Part shown: positions 1 to 5,572 of the stretch, piece by piece
Numbering within the stretch: the stretch's first letter is position 1
Layout: the number at the start of each line of letters is the position of its first letter
Assembly: GCA_016214105.1 (NCBI GenBank)
Contig: JACRPD010000049.1
Location: forward strand, 1-20,502
Direction: 5' to 3'
Source of the DNA: Candidatus Magasanikiibacteriota bacterium
GTDB taxonomy: Bacteria; Patescibacteriota; Patescibacteriia; Magasanikbacterales; UBA922
Length of the DNA: 20,502 bases
Notes under the pieces: generated by a model
What the model saw: the letters and a program-made list of their open reading frames with translations, nothing else
Database searches by the model: none
Told to the model about the DNA's origin: nothing
Made by a program: the position numbers and the translations under genes

Positions 1-177
1 AGAGATGAAAACGACAAATTAAAAACTTATTCTCTTCCCAATCAAGACTCTCCATTAACTCTCGGCCACACGCCGATTCTCACGCTGGATGTCTGGGAGC
101 ATGCTTATTATCTCAAATACCAAAATCGCCGCGCGGAATATGTGGAAAATTGGTGGAAAGTTGTTAAAATAATTTGA
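1..177 (+). CDS. Fe/Mn superoxide dismutase, C-terminal fragment
   Basis: Only the last 58 codons are in the window; the reading frame is open from base 1 to a TGA at 175-177. The fragment carries the family signature DVWEHAYY, whose Asp and His are two of the four metal ligands. It is followed by the usual YQNRRAEYVENWW ending of iron/manganese superoxide dismutases, which convert superoxide to oxygen and hydrogen peroxide in the cytoplasm. Whether iron or manganese is used cannot be told from this piece. The tail after the signature has the normal length, so the 3' end looks intact. A strong hairpin follows 5 bases after the stop codon. Confidence 0.9.
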   Translation, partial: RDENDKLKTYSLPNQDSPLTLGHTPILTLDVWEHAYYLKYQNRRAEYVENWWKVVKII

Positions 178-181
178 CAGT

Positions 182-213
182 GGGAAGGACGGCGCGATCT
201 CGCCGTCCTTCCC
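182..213. terminator. Perfect 13-bp hairpin between convergent genes
   Basis: GGGAAGGACGGCG (182-194) pairs perfectly with 201-213 around a 6-nt loop. It lies between the stop of the superoxide dismutase gene and the stop of the minus-strand 89-aa gene, where a shared terminator is expected. Neither side has a clear U-tract, so intrinsic termination is likely but not certain. Confidence 0.6.
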
Positions 214-226
214 GCGCATGCCCCAC

Positions 227-496
227 TTACGAACCCCTGCCGGATGACTGGAAAAGCAGCCGCCCACGACAACAGAGTTTGCTGTCGTGAAAACCATCGA
301 ACAGTGTTCCATGGTAGAAATCGCCATCGAAAATGAGCAGCACCACTCCATCTAGCTCTACGCTGACAACCCTGCCAACGCGAAACGTCTTTTGTCCGCC
401 TCTGTCTGCAACTTGGAACTGCACCTCCTCACCAACTTGGGCGAACAATTTTTCCAATGGTGGTCCGGAAACAACCTCTAATGTAATCGGTAGCAT
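227..496 (-). CDS. Hypothetical 89-aa protein
   Basis: I do not recognise this family. The 89-residue protein starts MLPITLEVV and is rich in Val, Gly and Phe with alternating hydrophobic residues, which suggests a small beta-sheet domain. There is no signal peptide or membrane segment. It has two Cys side by side near residues 74-75. The start is supported by an excellent Shine-Dalgarno sequence, AAAGGAGGG, 7 nt before the ATG. That is unusual here, because most neighbouring genes have no SD. Codon use also looks more GC-rich than in adjacent genes. It lies 98 bp downstream of the glycosyltransferase on the same strand and could be co-transcribed with it. A chance ORF is possible, but the SD makes a real gene more likely. 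Confidence 0.6.
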   Translation of the reverse strand: MLPITLEVVSGPPLEKLFAQVGEEVQFQVADRGGQKTFRVGRVVSVELDGVVLLIFDGDFYHGTLFDGFHDSKLCCRGRLLFQSSGRGS

Positions 497-503
497 GTTT
501 TTG

Positions 504-512
504 CCCTCCTTT
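504..512 (-). promoter_or_regulatory. Strong Shine-Dalgarno site for the 89-aa gene
   Basis: On the minus strand this reads AAAGGAGGG with a 7-nt spacer to the ATG at 496. It is the best match to the anti-SD sequence in the window and fixes the start of the downstream gene. Confidence 0.75.
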
Positions 513-582
513 AATGTAAAAGGCTAACATAAAACACTCATAGACACAATATCTCATAAATCCAGTTTTCCACAGGCAAAGA

Positions 583-619
583 CAATTTAATAATCTAGCA
601 ATTTAACAATTTTTCAATT
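583..619. repeat. AT-rich TTGTTAAATTG-type word repeat
   Basis: Several degenerate copies of an AATTTAACAATT word run through the end and the stop codon of the glycosyltransferase, so its C-terminal residues EKLLNC are encoded by the repeat. The same word appears near 1709-1727, 5541-5562 and 17719-17735, always at gene borders. Confidence 0.5.
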
Positions 620-1677
620 TCTCCTCCAAATCTCTTCACATCCTCTGGCCTCACCAACACGTCACCCTCTCTCACCATCTCCCCTACCCCGCCGGTATCG
701 CTCGCAATCACTCGCAAACCAAATCGATGCGCTTCGTCAATCACGGTCGGATGATTTTCAATGCAGATTGATGGAAAAATTAAAATATCGCTTTTTTTAT
801 AAACTCCTTCCAACTCTTTCCCACCTAATCGGCCGTAAACTTCAACCCTCTCATCCTTTCTCGCCCATTCCTCAACTTCTTTTTTTAATACCCCATCACC
901 GACAATGCGCAATTCAACCTGCGCGTTTTTATCAACCTCATCCCACGCTTTCATCAAAACACGAATGCCCTTGTGCTCAACGAGCGAACCAACAAACAAA
1001 AATGTGGTTGGATTGCGCGCCTGTCGTTCGTTGTCCAATATCGTGTGATGGTGTGATGACGTGATGATGTGATAGGGTGAATCAACAAAAAATCCTCCCT
1101 CTTTATAAAACCCAGCTAAAAACTTAGATGGTGACAATACTGCGTCCGGCTTCCCCATTCTCCACTTCATAATCCAACTATAAATCTTCTGCAACAAGCT
1201 TTCTCTCTCATGATTCCATGGCAGAACCCCGCTCGGCTCAACGAGCTGAACATCATGCAAATAATGCGTGTGCTTAATCCCCAACCTCTGAATAACTCGC
1301 GGAACGAAAAACCCAATCCCCACCAAATTATGCGTCTGGACTTCGTTGGATTTTTCTTGCTCTAAAATTTTCTTGATAATCCGCGCGCTGAAACAATTAA
1401 AAATATCAATGAAATGCCAAATCAATTTTAAAACAAAATTATGCTTGGCTAAACTTTTATATGAAAAAATATTCGGCACCCAAAACCGGTACACCGCTAC
1501 CCCATCCTCAACCGTCTTGACTGGATGCCACGAACCCCAACCAGTCCATGGTTTCCAAGTGATCACTGTCACTTGATCGCCGTTTCCAATCTTTTCTCTG
1601 GCAATCTTCTCCATCACCATCTCCGCCCCGCCAACAGAATATGGCGGATACAAATTGTTAATTAAACAAATTTTCAT
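595..1677 (-). CDS. GT4-type glycosyltransferase
   Basis: The 360-aa protein has a GT-B fold layout. The N-terminus MKICLINNLYPPYSVGGAE holds the Gly-rich acceptor-side motif, and the nucleotide-sugar half begins near the FLFVGSLVEHKG strand. The EX7E motif (ENHPTVIDE) lies in the C-terminal third, followed by an SDTGG loop. Such enzymes transfer a sugar from an activated donor to a glycan or lipid at the inner face of the membrane; donor and acceptor cannot be told. The open frame extends upstream to 1851, but the ATG at 1677 fits the family N-terminus and sits just downstream of a promoter at 1696-1724. A His/Ser/Thr stretch before FLFVG is encoded by a GTGTGATG tandem repeat (1043-1076). 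The gene is divergent from dnaB. Confidence 0.85.
   Translation of the reverse strand: MKICLINNLYPPYSVGGAEMVMEKIAREKIGNGDQVTVITWKPWTGWGSWHPVKTVEDGVAVYRFWVPNIFSYKSLAKHNFVLKLIWHFIDIFNCFSARIIKKILEQEKSNEVQTHNLVGIGFFVPRVIQRLGIKHTHYLHDVQLVEPSGVLPWNHERESLLQKIYSWIMKWRMGKPDAVLSPSKFLAGFYKEGGFFVDSPYHIITSSHHHTILDNERQARNPTTFLFVGSLVEHKGIRVLMKAWDEVDKNAQVELRIVGDGVLKKEVEEWARKDERVEVYGRLGGKELEGVYKKSDILIFPSICIENHPTVIDEAHRFGLRVIASDTGGVGEMVREGDVLVRPEDVKRFGGEIEKLLNC
1043..1076. repeat. GTGATG tandem repeat inside the glycosyltransferase gene
   Basis: GTGTGATG occurs twice in tandem (1043-1058), followed by two degenerate GTGATG units. On the coding strand it encodes an IITSSHHHT-like stretch at the hinge between the two GT-B halves, where other family members usually have a short strand and an acidic loop. 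It looks like an in-frame expansion of an intergenic-type microrepeat. Confidence 0.5.
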
Positions 1678-1695
1678 AGAGTAAACTTTGTGTTC

Positions 1696-1724
1696 AGTAT
1701 AACAACAATCGAACAATTTAACAA
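1696..1724 (-). promoter_or_regulatory. Promoter for the glycosyltransferase gene
   Basis: On the minus strand, -35 TTGTTA (1719-1724), a 17-bp spacer and -10 TATACT (1696-1701). The -10 box ends 18 nt before the ATG at 1677, giving a short leader of about 12 nt without an SD. Confidence 0.6.
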
Positions 1725-1774
1725 TTCGCCAAAAACTGTCCACACTCTCCGCACATTTAACCCACAGCTGCCAG

Positions 1775-1803
1775 TTGCGGACAAAAACCAGATGATATAA
1801 AAT
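1775..1803 (+). promoter_or_regulatory. Promoter of dnaB, leaderless type
   Basis: -35 TTGCGG (1775-1780), a 17-bp spacer and -10 TAAAAT (1798-1803). An overlapping TATAAA lies at 1796-1801. Only 9 nt separate the -10 box from the ATG at 1813, so the transcript would begin at or within 2-3 nt of the start codon. Confidence 0.5.
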
Positions 1804-1812
1804 ACCACCGCT

Positions 1813-3252
1813 ATGACTGACATAACCGCGATAGAAAAAATCCCTCCCCAAAACAACGAAGCCGAGATGTCGCTCTTGGGTTCTATTTTAATTGATAAAG
1901 ACGCGATGATGAAGATCGCGGATATTATTGATGCGGAAGATTTTTATAAAAACGCCCATGCCGCCATCTTTGAAATCATGGCTGAATTGTATAATAAAAA
2001 TGAACCGGTGGATGTGTTGACTTTGGGCAACCGGCTGGAAGAAAAAAACCAGCTGGAAAAAATTGGCGGACGCAGTTATTTGGTCTCACTTTCCAACGCG
2101 GTGCCGACCGCCTCCCACATTGAACAATACGCGAAAATCATCAGACGAAAATCCACTCTGCGAAAATTATTATCCGCGGCCGGCGAAATAACTCGCTTGG
2201 GATATAAAGAAGACGCGGAAAACGTGGACACGGTTCTGGACGAAGCGCAGCAGCATTTATACGGCGTCACGCAAAAACACTTGAAGCAAACTTTCACGCC
2301 GATTCGCAATGTTTTGAGCGACGCGTTTGAAAGAATAGATGAACTGCACCGCGAAAAAGGAAAACTGCGCGGACTTTCAACCGGATTTAAACAGTTGGAT
2401 AATTTGCTGGCCGGCTTGCAAAAATCAGACTTAATTATTTTGGCCGCCCGCCCTTCGGTCGGTAAAACTTCGCTGGCCATGGACATGGTGCGCAACGCGG
2501 CGGTAAGATCCAAAGCGCCGGTTGGAGTTTTTTCTTTAGAAATGAGCAAAGAACAGCTGGTGGATCGTTTGTTGTGCGCTGAAGCCGGCGTTGATTTGTG
2601 GAAAATGCGCACCGGCAATCTTTCTGATCGGCCGGACAGCAATGACTTCCCTAAAATCGGCCATGCCATGGGCGTACTGTCCGAGGCGCCGATTTATATT
2701 GACGACAGTCCTGGCAACACCGTAATGCACATCCGGACAAAAGCTCGGCGTCTGCAAGCCGAACATGGCCTGGGTTTAATCGTAGTGGATTATTTGCAAT
2801 TGATGGAATCGCACAACAATCGCTATGGCGATAATCGCGTGCAGGAAGTCGCGGAAATCAGCCGCAATTTGAAAGGCATCGCGCGCGAATTAAATGTGCC
2901 GGTGCTGGCATTATCACAATTGTCGCGTTTAGTGGAACAAAGAAAACCGGCGATTCCAAAGTTATCAGATTTAAGAGAATCCGGTTCAATTGAACAAGAC
3001 GCTGACGTGGTAATGTTTATTTACCGAAAAACCGCTGACCGCAGTTACCGGCCGGAAGATATTCCGCCGGATGAACGCAACATCGCGGAATTGCATATCG
3101 CCAAACACAGAAACGGCCCGACCGGCATGGTAAAAACATTTTTTAACGAGCAATTCGCCAGCTTCCGCAGTTTAGACACCGCCTTCACCGCATTGCCAGC
3201 CCCCCCGCCTGATTCAAACAGACATTTTGAACAAAATATTCCGGCGTTTTAA
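1813..3252 (+). CDS. dnaB: Replicative DNA helicase DnaB
   Basis: The 479-aa protein has the normal DnaB length and architecture. An N-terminal helical domain (about residues 8-110) and linker lead to a RecA-like motor. Walker A is ARPSVGKTS (212-220, Lys218), Walker B is VVDYLQL (324-330), and the SQLSR and LRESGSIEQDAD motifs follow. DnaB forms a hexamer that unwinds DNA at the replication fork and recruits primase. No intein or insertion is visible. The ATG at 1813 gives the expected start PPQNNEAEMSLLGS and lies 9 nt after a -10 box, with no SD. The gene heads a co-directional block with ybaB and recR; in many bacteria dnaX stands in this position. Confidence 0.97.
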   Translation: MTDITAIEKIPPQNNEAEMSLLGSILIDKDAMMKIADIIDAEDFYKNAHAAIFEIMAELYNKNEPVDVLTLGNRLEEKNQLEKIGGRSYLVSLSNAVPTASHIEQYAKIIRRKSTLRKLLSAAGEITRLGYKEDAENVDTVLDEAQQHLYGVTQKHLKQTFTPIRNVLSDAFERIDELHREKGKLRGLSTGFKQLDNLLAGLQKSDLIILAARPSVGKTSLAMDMVRNAAVRSKAPVGVFSLEMSKEQLVDRLLCAEAGVDLWKMRTGNLSDRPDSNDFPKIGHAMGVLSEAPIYIDDSPGNTVMHIRTKARRLQAEHGLGLIVVDYLQLMESHNNRYGDNRVQEVAEISRNLKGIARELNVPVLALSQLSRLVEQRKPAIPKLSDLRESGSIEQDADVVMFIYRKTADRSYRPEDIPPDERNIAELHIAKHRNGPTGMVKTFFNEQFASFRSLDTAFTALPAPPPDSNRHFEQNIPAF

Positions 3253-3287
3253 ATAAAAAGGCCCACAAGCCTTGTAAGCTTTCTCTT

Positions 3288-3584
3288 GTGTTTAACAAAC
3301 TCAAACAATTCCGCGACCTGCGCAGTCAGGCGAAAAATCTGCAAAATACTTTGTCAGAAGAAAAAACTACGGTTTCGTCCAGTGGCGTATCTTTAACTAT
3401 GGATGGCAACTTGCGGATTATCAATATTGATATTTCCGCGGAATTATTAAACCCGGACAAAAAAGAAAAACTGCAAAACGCGATTAAAGACGCTTGCGCC
3501 GACGCGCTGAAGAGGATGCAGAAAGTAATGGCGATGAAGGTGAGGGAGATGGGTGGATTGCCACAGATGCCAGGACTCTCTTAA
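3288..3584 (+). CDS. ybaB: YbaB/EbfC family nucleoid-associated protein
   Basis: The 98-aa protein starts with GTG and has the family layout. An N-terminal amphipathic helix (residues 1-26) leads to a TTVSSSGVSLTMDGN beta segment, then the characteristic helix with KLQNAIKDACADALKRMQKVMAMKVREM. The family forms tweezer-like dimers that bind DNA. The ybaB-recR pair is conserved in most bacteria and points to a role tied to recombination or nucleoid organisation. The length is normal (about 100-110 aa). There is a 35-nt gap after dnaB. The GTG lies inside the 3' arm of a small inverted repeat (CACAAG 3264-3269, CTTGTG 3285-3290). No SD is visible. Confidence 0.93.
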   Translation: MFNKLKQFRDLRSQAKNLQNTLSEEKTTVSSSGVSLTMDGNLRIINIDISAELLNPDKKEKLQNAIKDACADALKRMQKVMAMKVREMGGLPQMPGLS

Positions 3585-3589
3585 AAAAA

Positions 3590-3659
3590 TAATAATCCAG
3601 ATTTACAGATGTGATTTGTTATCCGTTTATCTGGATTATCTGGAATATCCGGATTATTA
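3590..3659 (+). repeat. Competing inverted repeats in the ybaB-recR spacer
   Basis: A left arm (3590-3602, TAATAATCCAGAT) can pair with 3629-3639 (11 bp) or with 3651-3659 (9 bp), but not with both. The right side is a degenerate 9-bp tandem ATCTGGATT / ATCTGGAAT / ATCCGGATT. The element ends 10 nt before the recR ATG. It may be a dispersed palindrome or may affect recR translation; the sequence does not decide this. Confidence 0.55.
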
Positions 3660-3669
3660 AAAGTTACAA

Positions 3670-4260
3670 ATGTACTCCAAACCCATCAAACAATTAATCG
3701 CCGCATTCAGCGCGCTCCCCTCTGTCGGCGAACGAACGGCCGAACGCTTTGTTTTCTATTTGCTAAAATCAGGAAAAAAAGAAGCGGCGGAATTGATTTT
3801 GGCTTTAAAAAATCTGATGACGACAATCAAAAGCTGTGAGACTTGCTGGACTTTTTCCGATAAATCGCCATGCCATATCTGCGCTGATAAAAATCGCGAC
3901 CACGCGACGATTTGCGTGGTGGCTGAACCGGCTGATGTGGAGGTAATGGAAAAAACCGGCGTTTTCAACGGCGTTTACCATATTCTGCGCGGAGAAATTA
4001 GAGCCGATGAAGAATTGGACGCGCAAAATTTAAAAATCAAAGAATTGCTTGCCCGCGCCAACGGACCGGTTGGGGAAATTATTCTGGCGTTGAATCCCAA
4101 TCTGGAAGGCGAGACCACGATGATGTTTTTAACAAAACAAATCAAAGAAAAAAATCCGGCAATCAAAATCTCCCGCCTCGCCCGCGGCCTGCCGATGGGC
4201 TCTGACCTGCAGTACGCGGACGAGATAACGCTGGGTAGTGCGTTGAGGAATAGGACTTGA
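3670..4260 (+). CDS. recR: Recombination protein RecR
   Basis: The 196-aa protein has the full RecR architecture. A helix-hairpin-helix with LPSVGERTAERF (16-27) is followed by a zinc finger with Cys56, Cys59, Cys68 and Cys71, then a Toprim domain from about residue 79 (ICVVAEPADVEVMEKTGVF). The GLPMGSDLQYADEITLGSAL ending is typical. RecR works with RecO and RecF to load RecA on gapped DNA. Length matches the family (about 198 aa). The stop codon TGA (4258-4260) overlaps the -35 box of the promoter for the downstream RNA. No SD precedes the ATG. Confidence 0.96.
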   Translation: MYSKPIKQLIAAFSALPSVGERTAERFVFYLLKSGKKEAAELILALKNLMTTIKSCETCWTFSDKSPCHICADKNRDHATICVVAEPADVEVMEKTGVFNGVYHILRGEIRADEELDAQNLKIKELLARANGPVGEIILALNPNLEGETTMMFLTKQIKEKNPAIKISRLARGLPMGSDLQYADEITLGSALRNRT

Positions 4261-4285
4261 CTAAAAACCAAAAACTTGATATAAA
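4257..4285 (+). promoter_or_regulatory. Promoter of the first structured RNA
   Basis: -35 TTGACT (4257-4262), a 17-bp spacer and -10 TATAAA (4280-4285). This is one of the best promoters in the window. It overlaps the recR stop codon and faces a stretch without a credible ORF, so it most likely drives an RNA gene starting near 4292. Confidence 0.75.
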
Positions 4286-4291
4286 GATATT

Positions 4292-4620
4292 ACCTCTAGC
4301 AGAGAAAAGTGAGGATCCTAGGTCCACACTTTCAATGCTACCTCGCTGTAGTGGTCCGCACGTTTGGAGTGCTTGGCGTTACAAACGCCTGCATACGATG
4401 TCCGGGGAGGAACAGCGGGTGAAGATGCGCAGAAATATCCTTGAGGGAAGCCGGTCGCTACAACTTGGACCTGGAAACTGAAAAGTGGCGCCACTTTCGT
4501 GGCAACACCAAGTAAGTACGGCTCAAAGCGAGAGCCGTGGACCGCGCATCAGTGGGAGTCGTGTTTCAAACCGACTCCCACCCTCCACTATTACAAACCC
4601 CGCCGAATAGGCGGGGATTT
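4292..4620 (+). ncRNA. Structured non-coding RNA, class not assigned
   Basis: About 330 nt between a consensus promoter and an intrinsic terminator hold no believable ORF but many stable helices. Visible hairpins are GGCGTT/AACGCC (4375-4389), GCAC/GTGC (4358-4372), TGTCC/GGAACA (4399-4414), a 16-nt palindrome AAAGTGGCGCCACTTT (4482-4497) closed further out by ACTTGG/CCAAGT (4463-4468, 4508-4513), ACGGCTC/GAGCCGT (4518-4538), and a perfect 10-bp stem at 4552-4581. GGTCCAC (4321-4327) can pair with GTGGACC (4537-4543) and close much of the molecule. The tract is more GC-rich than its flanks. Size and the ybaB-recR context suggest a housekeeping RNA. The apical TCCGGGGAGGAACAGC only loosely resembles the SRP RNA loop, and I see no RNase P or tmRNA core. 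SRP RNA is a weak guess. Confidence 0.7.
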
Positions 4621-4625
4621 TGTTT
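4598..4625 (+). terminator. Intrinsic terminator of the first structured RNA
   Basis: CCCCGCC (4598-4604), loop GAATA, GGCGGGG (4610-4616), then ATTTTGTTT. It ends at the stop codon of the convergent rplU gene and probably also helps end rplU transcription. Confidence 0.85.
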
Positions 4626-4929
4626 ACATAATTTTTATTTTCGTAAAACTCTGTCTATGTCCGTGAACTTTGTGATAACGGATTTTTCTTTTGTATTTAA
4701 CCACGCTGATTTTTTTGGCTCGGCCTTGAGACAGCACTGTCGCTTTTACAACAACGCCGGATAAGTATGGGGCGCCGATTTTTACATCAGTACCATCTTC
4801 ATTGGCAGTCAACAAAACTTTATCAAAGACGAATTCTTTGCCATCTTCAATATTTAATTTTTCCACTCTCAAAGTTTCGCCTGATTTAACGAGATACTGC
4901 TTCCCGCCGGTTTCTATTACTGAAAACAT
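4624..4929 (-). CDS. rplU: 50S ribosomal protein L21
   Basis: The 101-aa protein begins MFSVIETGGKQYLVKSGE and ends with the RNA-binding tail KYKRKIRYHKVHGHRQ, both diagnostic of bL21, a 23S rRNA-binding protein of the large subunit. Length is normal. It has its own consensus promoter, TTGACT-17-TATAAT. The leader is about 24 nt and has no SD. In most bacteria rplU is followed by rpmA (L27). Here the stop codon directly meets the terminator of a convergent RNA gene, so L27 must be elsewhere or absent. Confidence 0.96.
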   Translation of the reverse strand: MFSVIETGGKQYLVKSGETLRVEKLNIEDGKEFVFDKVLLTANEDGTDVKIGAPYLSGVVVKATVLSQGRAKKISVVKYKRKIRYHKVHGHRQSFTKIKIM

Positions 4930-4959
4930 AGAAAAAATAGTTATCTGATTAGTGCGGAC

Positions 4960-4988
4960 ATTATAGATTAAATGGGGAAAAAAGTCAA
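4960..4988 (-). promoter_or_regulatory. Promoter of rplU
   Basis: On the minus strand, -35 TTGACT (4983-4988), a 17-bp spacer and -10 TATAAT (4960-4965). This is close to the sigma-70 consensus. The expected start of transcription is near 4953. Confidence 0.8.
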
Positions 4989-4996
4989 GCCCGAAT

Positions 4997-5023
4997 TCTC
5001 TCTCCTCCGCAGAAGGAGAAGGG
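4997..5023. repeat. Degenerate TCTCCT/AGGAGA hairpin repeat
   Basis: TCTCCT (5001-5006) pairs with AGGAGA (5014-5019), flanked by pyrimidines on the left and GGG on the right. It is a worn member of the palindromic family also found at 11207-11235, at 11316-11339 and inside lepA at 16424-16458. It directly follows the DUF192 stop codon. Confidence 0.5.
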
Positions 5024-5028
5024 ATGTG

Positions 5029-5505
5029 TTATTCCTCTATTATCTTTATCCTCTCCCCAATCTTCACCCCGTTCTTTTCCGCCCAGCCGGCGGATAGCTC
5101 CAATACCGTGTTTGATTCTTTGCGCGGGTAATAACGCGTCAATTTTTCTTCAGCCACATCCGGTTCAATCGGAACGTTGGGGGCAAGATCAACCACTTCG
5201 CCGTTGTTTAACCAGATAATATCAATCGGAAACTCCATATCGCGCATTACAATCCCGTGTTTGCCCATTTTCCCAAACACCAAAAGCATTCCTTGATTTT
5301 CCGCCAAACTTTCTCTATCGCCCAGACCTTTAAATAAACGCTTCGGAGTTTTTGCCACCCAGACCGTTATTTTCTGCCCTCTTAACTCAATCTCCGCCGT
5401 CGGCAAACGCAACTGCCACAATTTCAATCCGGCGTAAGATAAGATGAATACGGCAATAAACAATAGGTGGATTTTTTTAAACTTTTTTTCAGACACATTA
5501 TACAT
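5029..5505 (-). CDS. DUF192 (COG1430) family membrane-anchored protein
   Basis: With the ATG at 5505 the protein has 158 aa. A short Lys-rich cytoplasmic end and one membrane segment (about residues 12-28, HLLFIAVFILSYAGLKLW) are followed by a DUF192 domain outside the membrane. Family marks are GLGDRESLAENQGMLLVF and the MRDMEFPIDIIWL strand. The biochemical role of DUF192 is not established. The open frame extends to a TTG at 5541. A TATAAT overlaps codons 2-3 of the chosen start, so a shorter form cannot be excluded. It lies downstream of the Clp-like gene on the same strand. Confidence 0.85.
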   Translation of the reverse strand: MYNVSEKKFKKIHLLFIAVFILSYAGLKLWQLRLPTAEIELRGQKITVWVAKTPKRLFKGLGDRESLAENQGMLLVFGKMGKHGIVMRDMEFPIDIIWLNNGEVVDLAPNVPIEPDVAEEKLTRYYPRKESNTVLELSAGWAEKNGVKIGERIKIIEE

Positions 5506-5572
5506 GCGAAATACGAAAGATTGCGAAAATGCGAAAAACAATTTAACAATTTAGCAATTTTGTTATATTTTT

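Noticed and set aside
1678..1851. 58-codon N-terminal extension of the glycosyltransferase
   Set aside because: It runs over the promoters of both divergent genes and into dnaB, and MKICLINNLYPP is the normal family start.
4399..4414. SRP RNA assignment for the first structured RNA
   Set aside because: The hairpin only loosely resembles the SRP apical loop. The invariant GGAA tetraloop and AGCAG side are changed, so I keep it as a hypothesis only.
4257..4481. 74-aa plus-strand ORF after recR
   Set aside because: It lies within the structured RNA, starts inside the -35 box of the promoter, and has no protein-like features.
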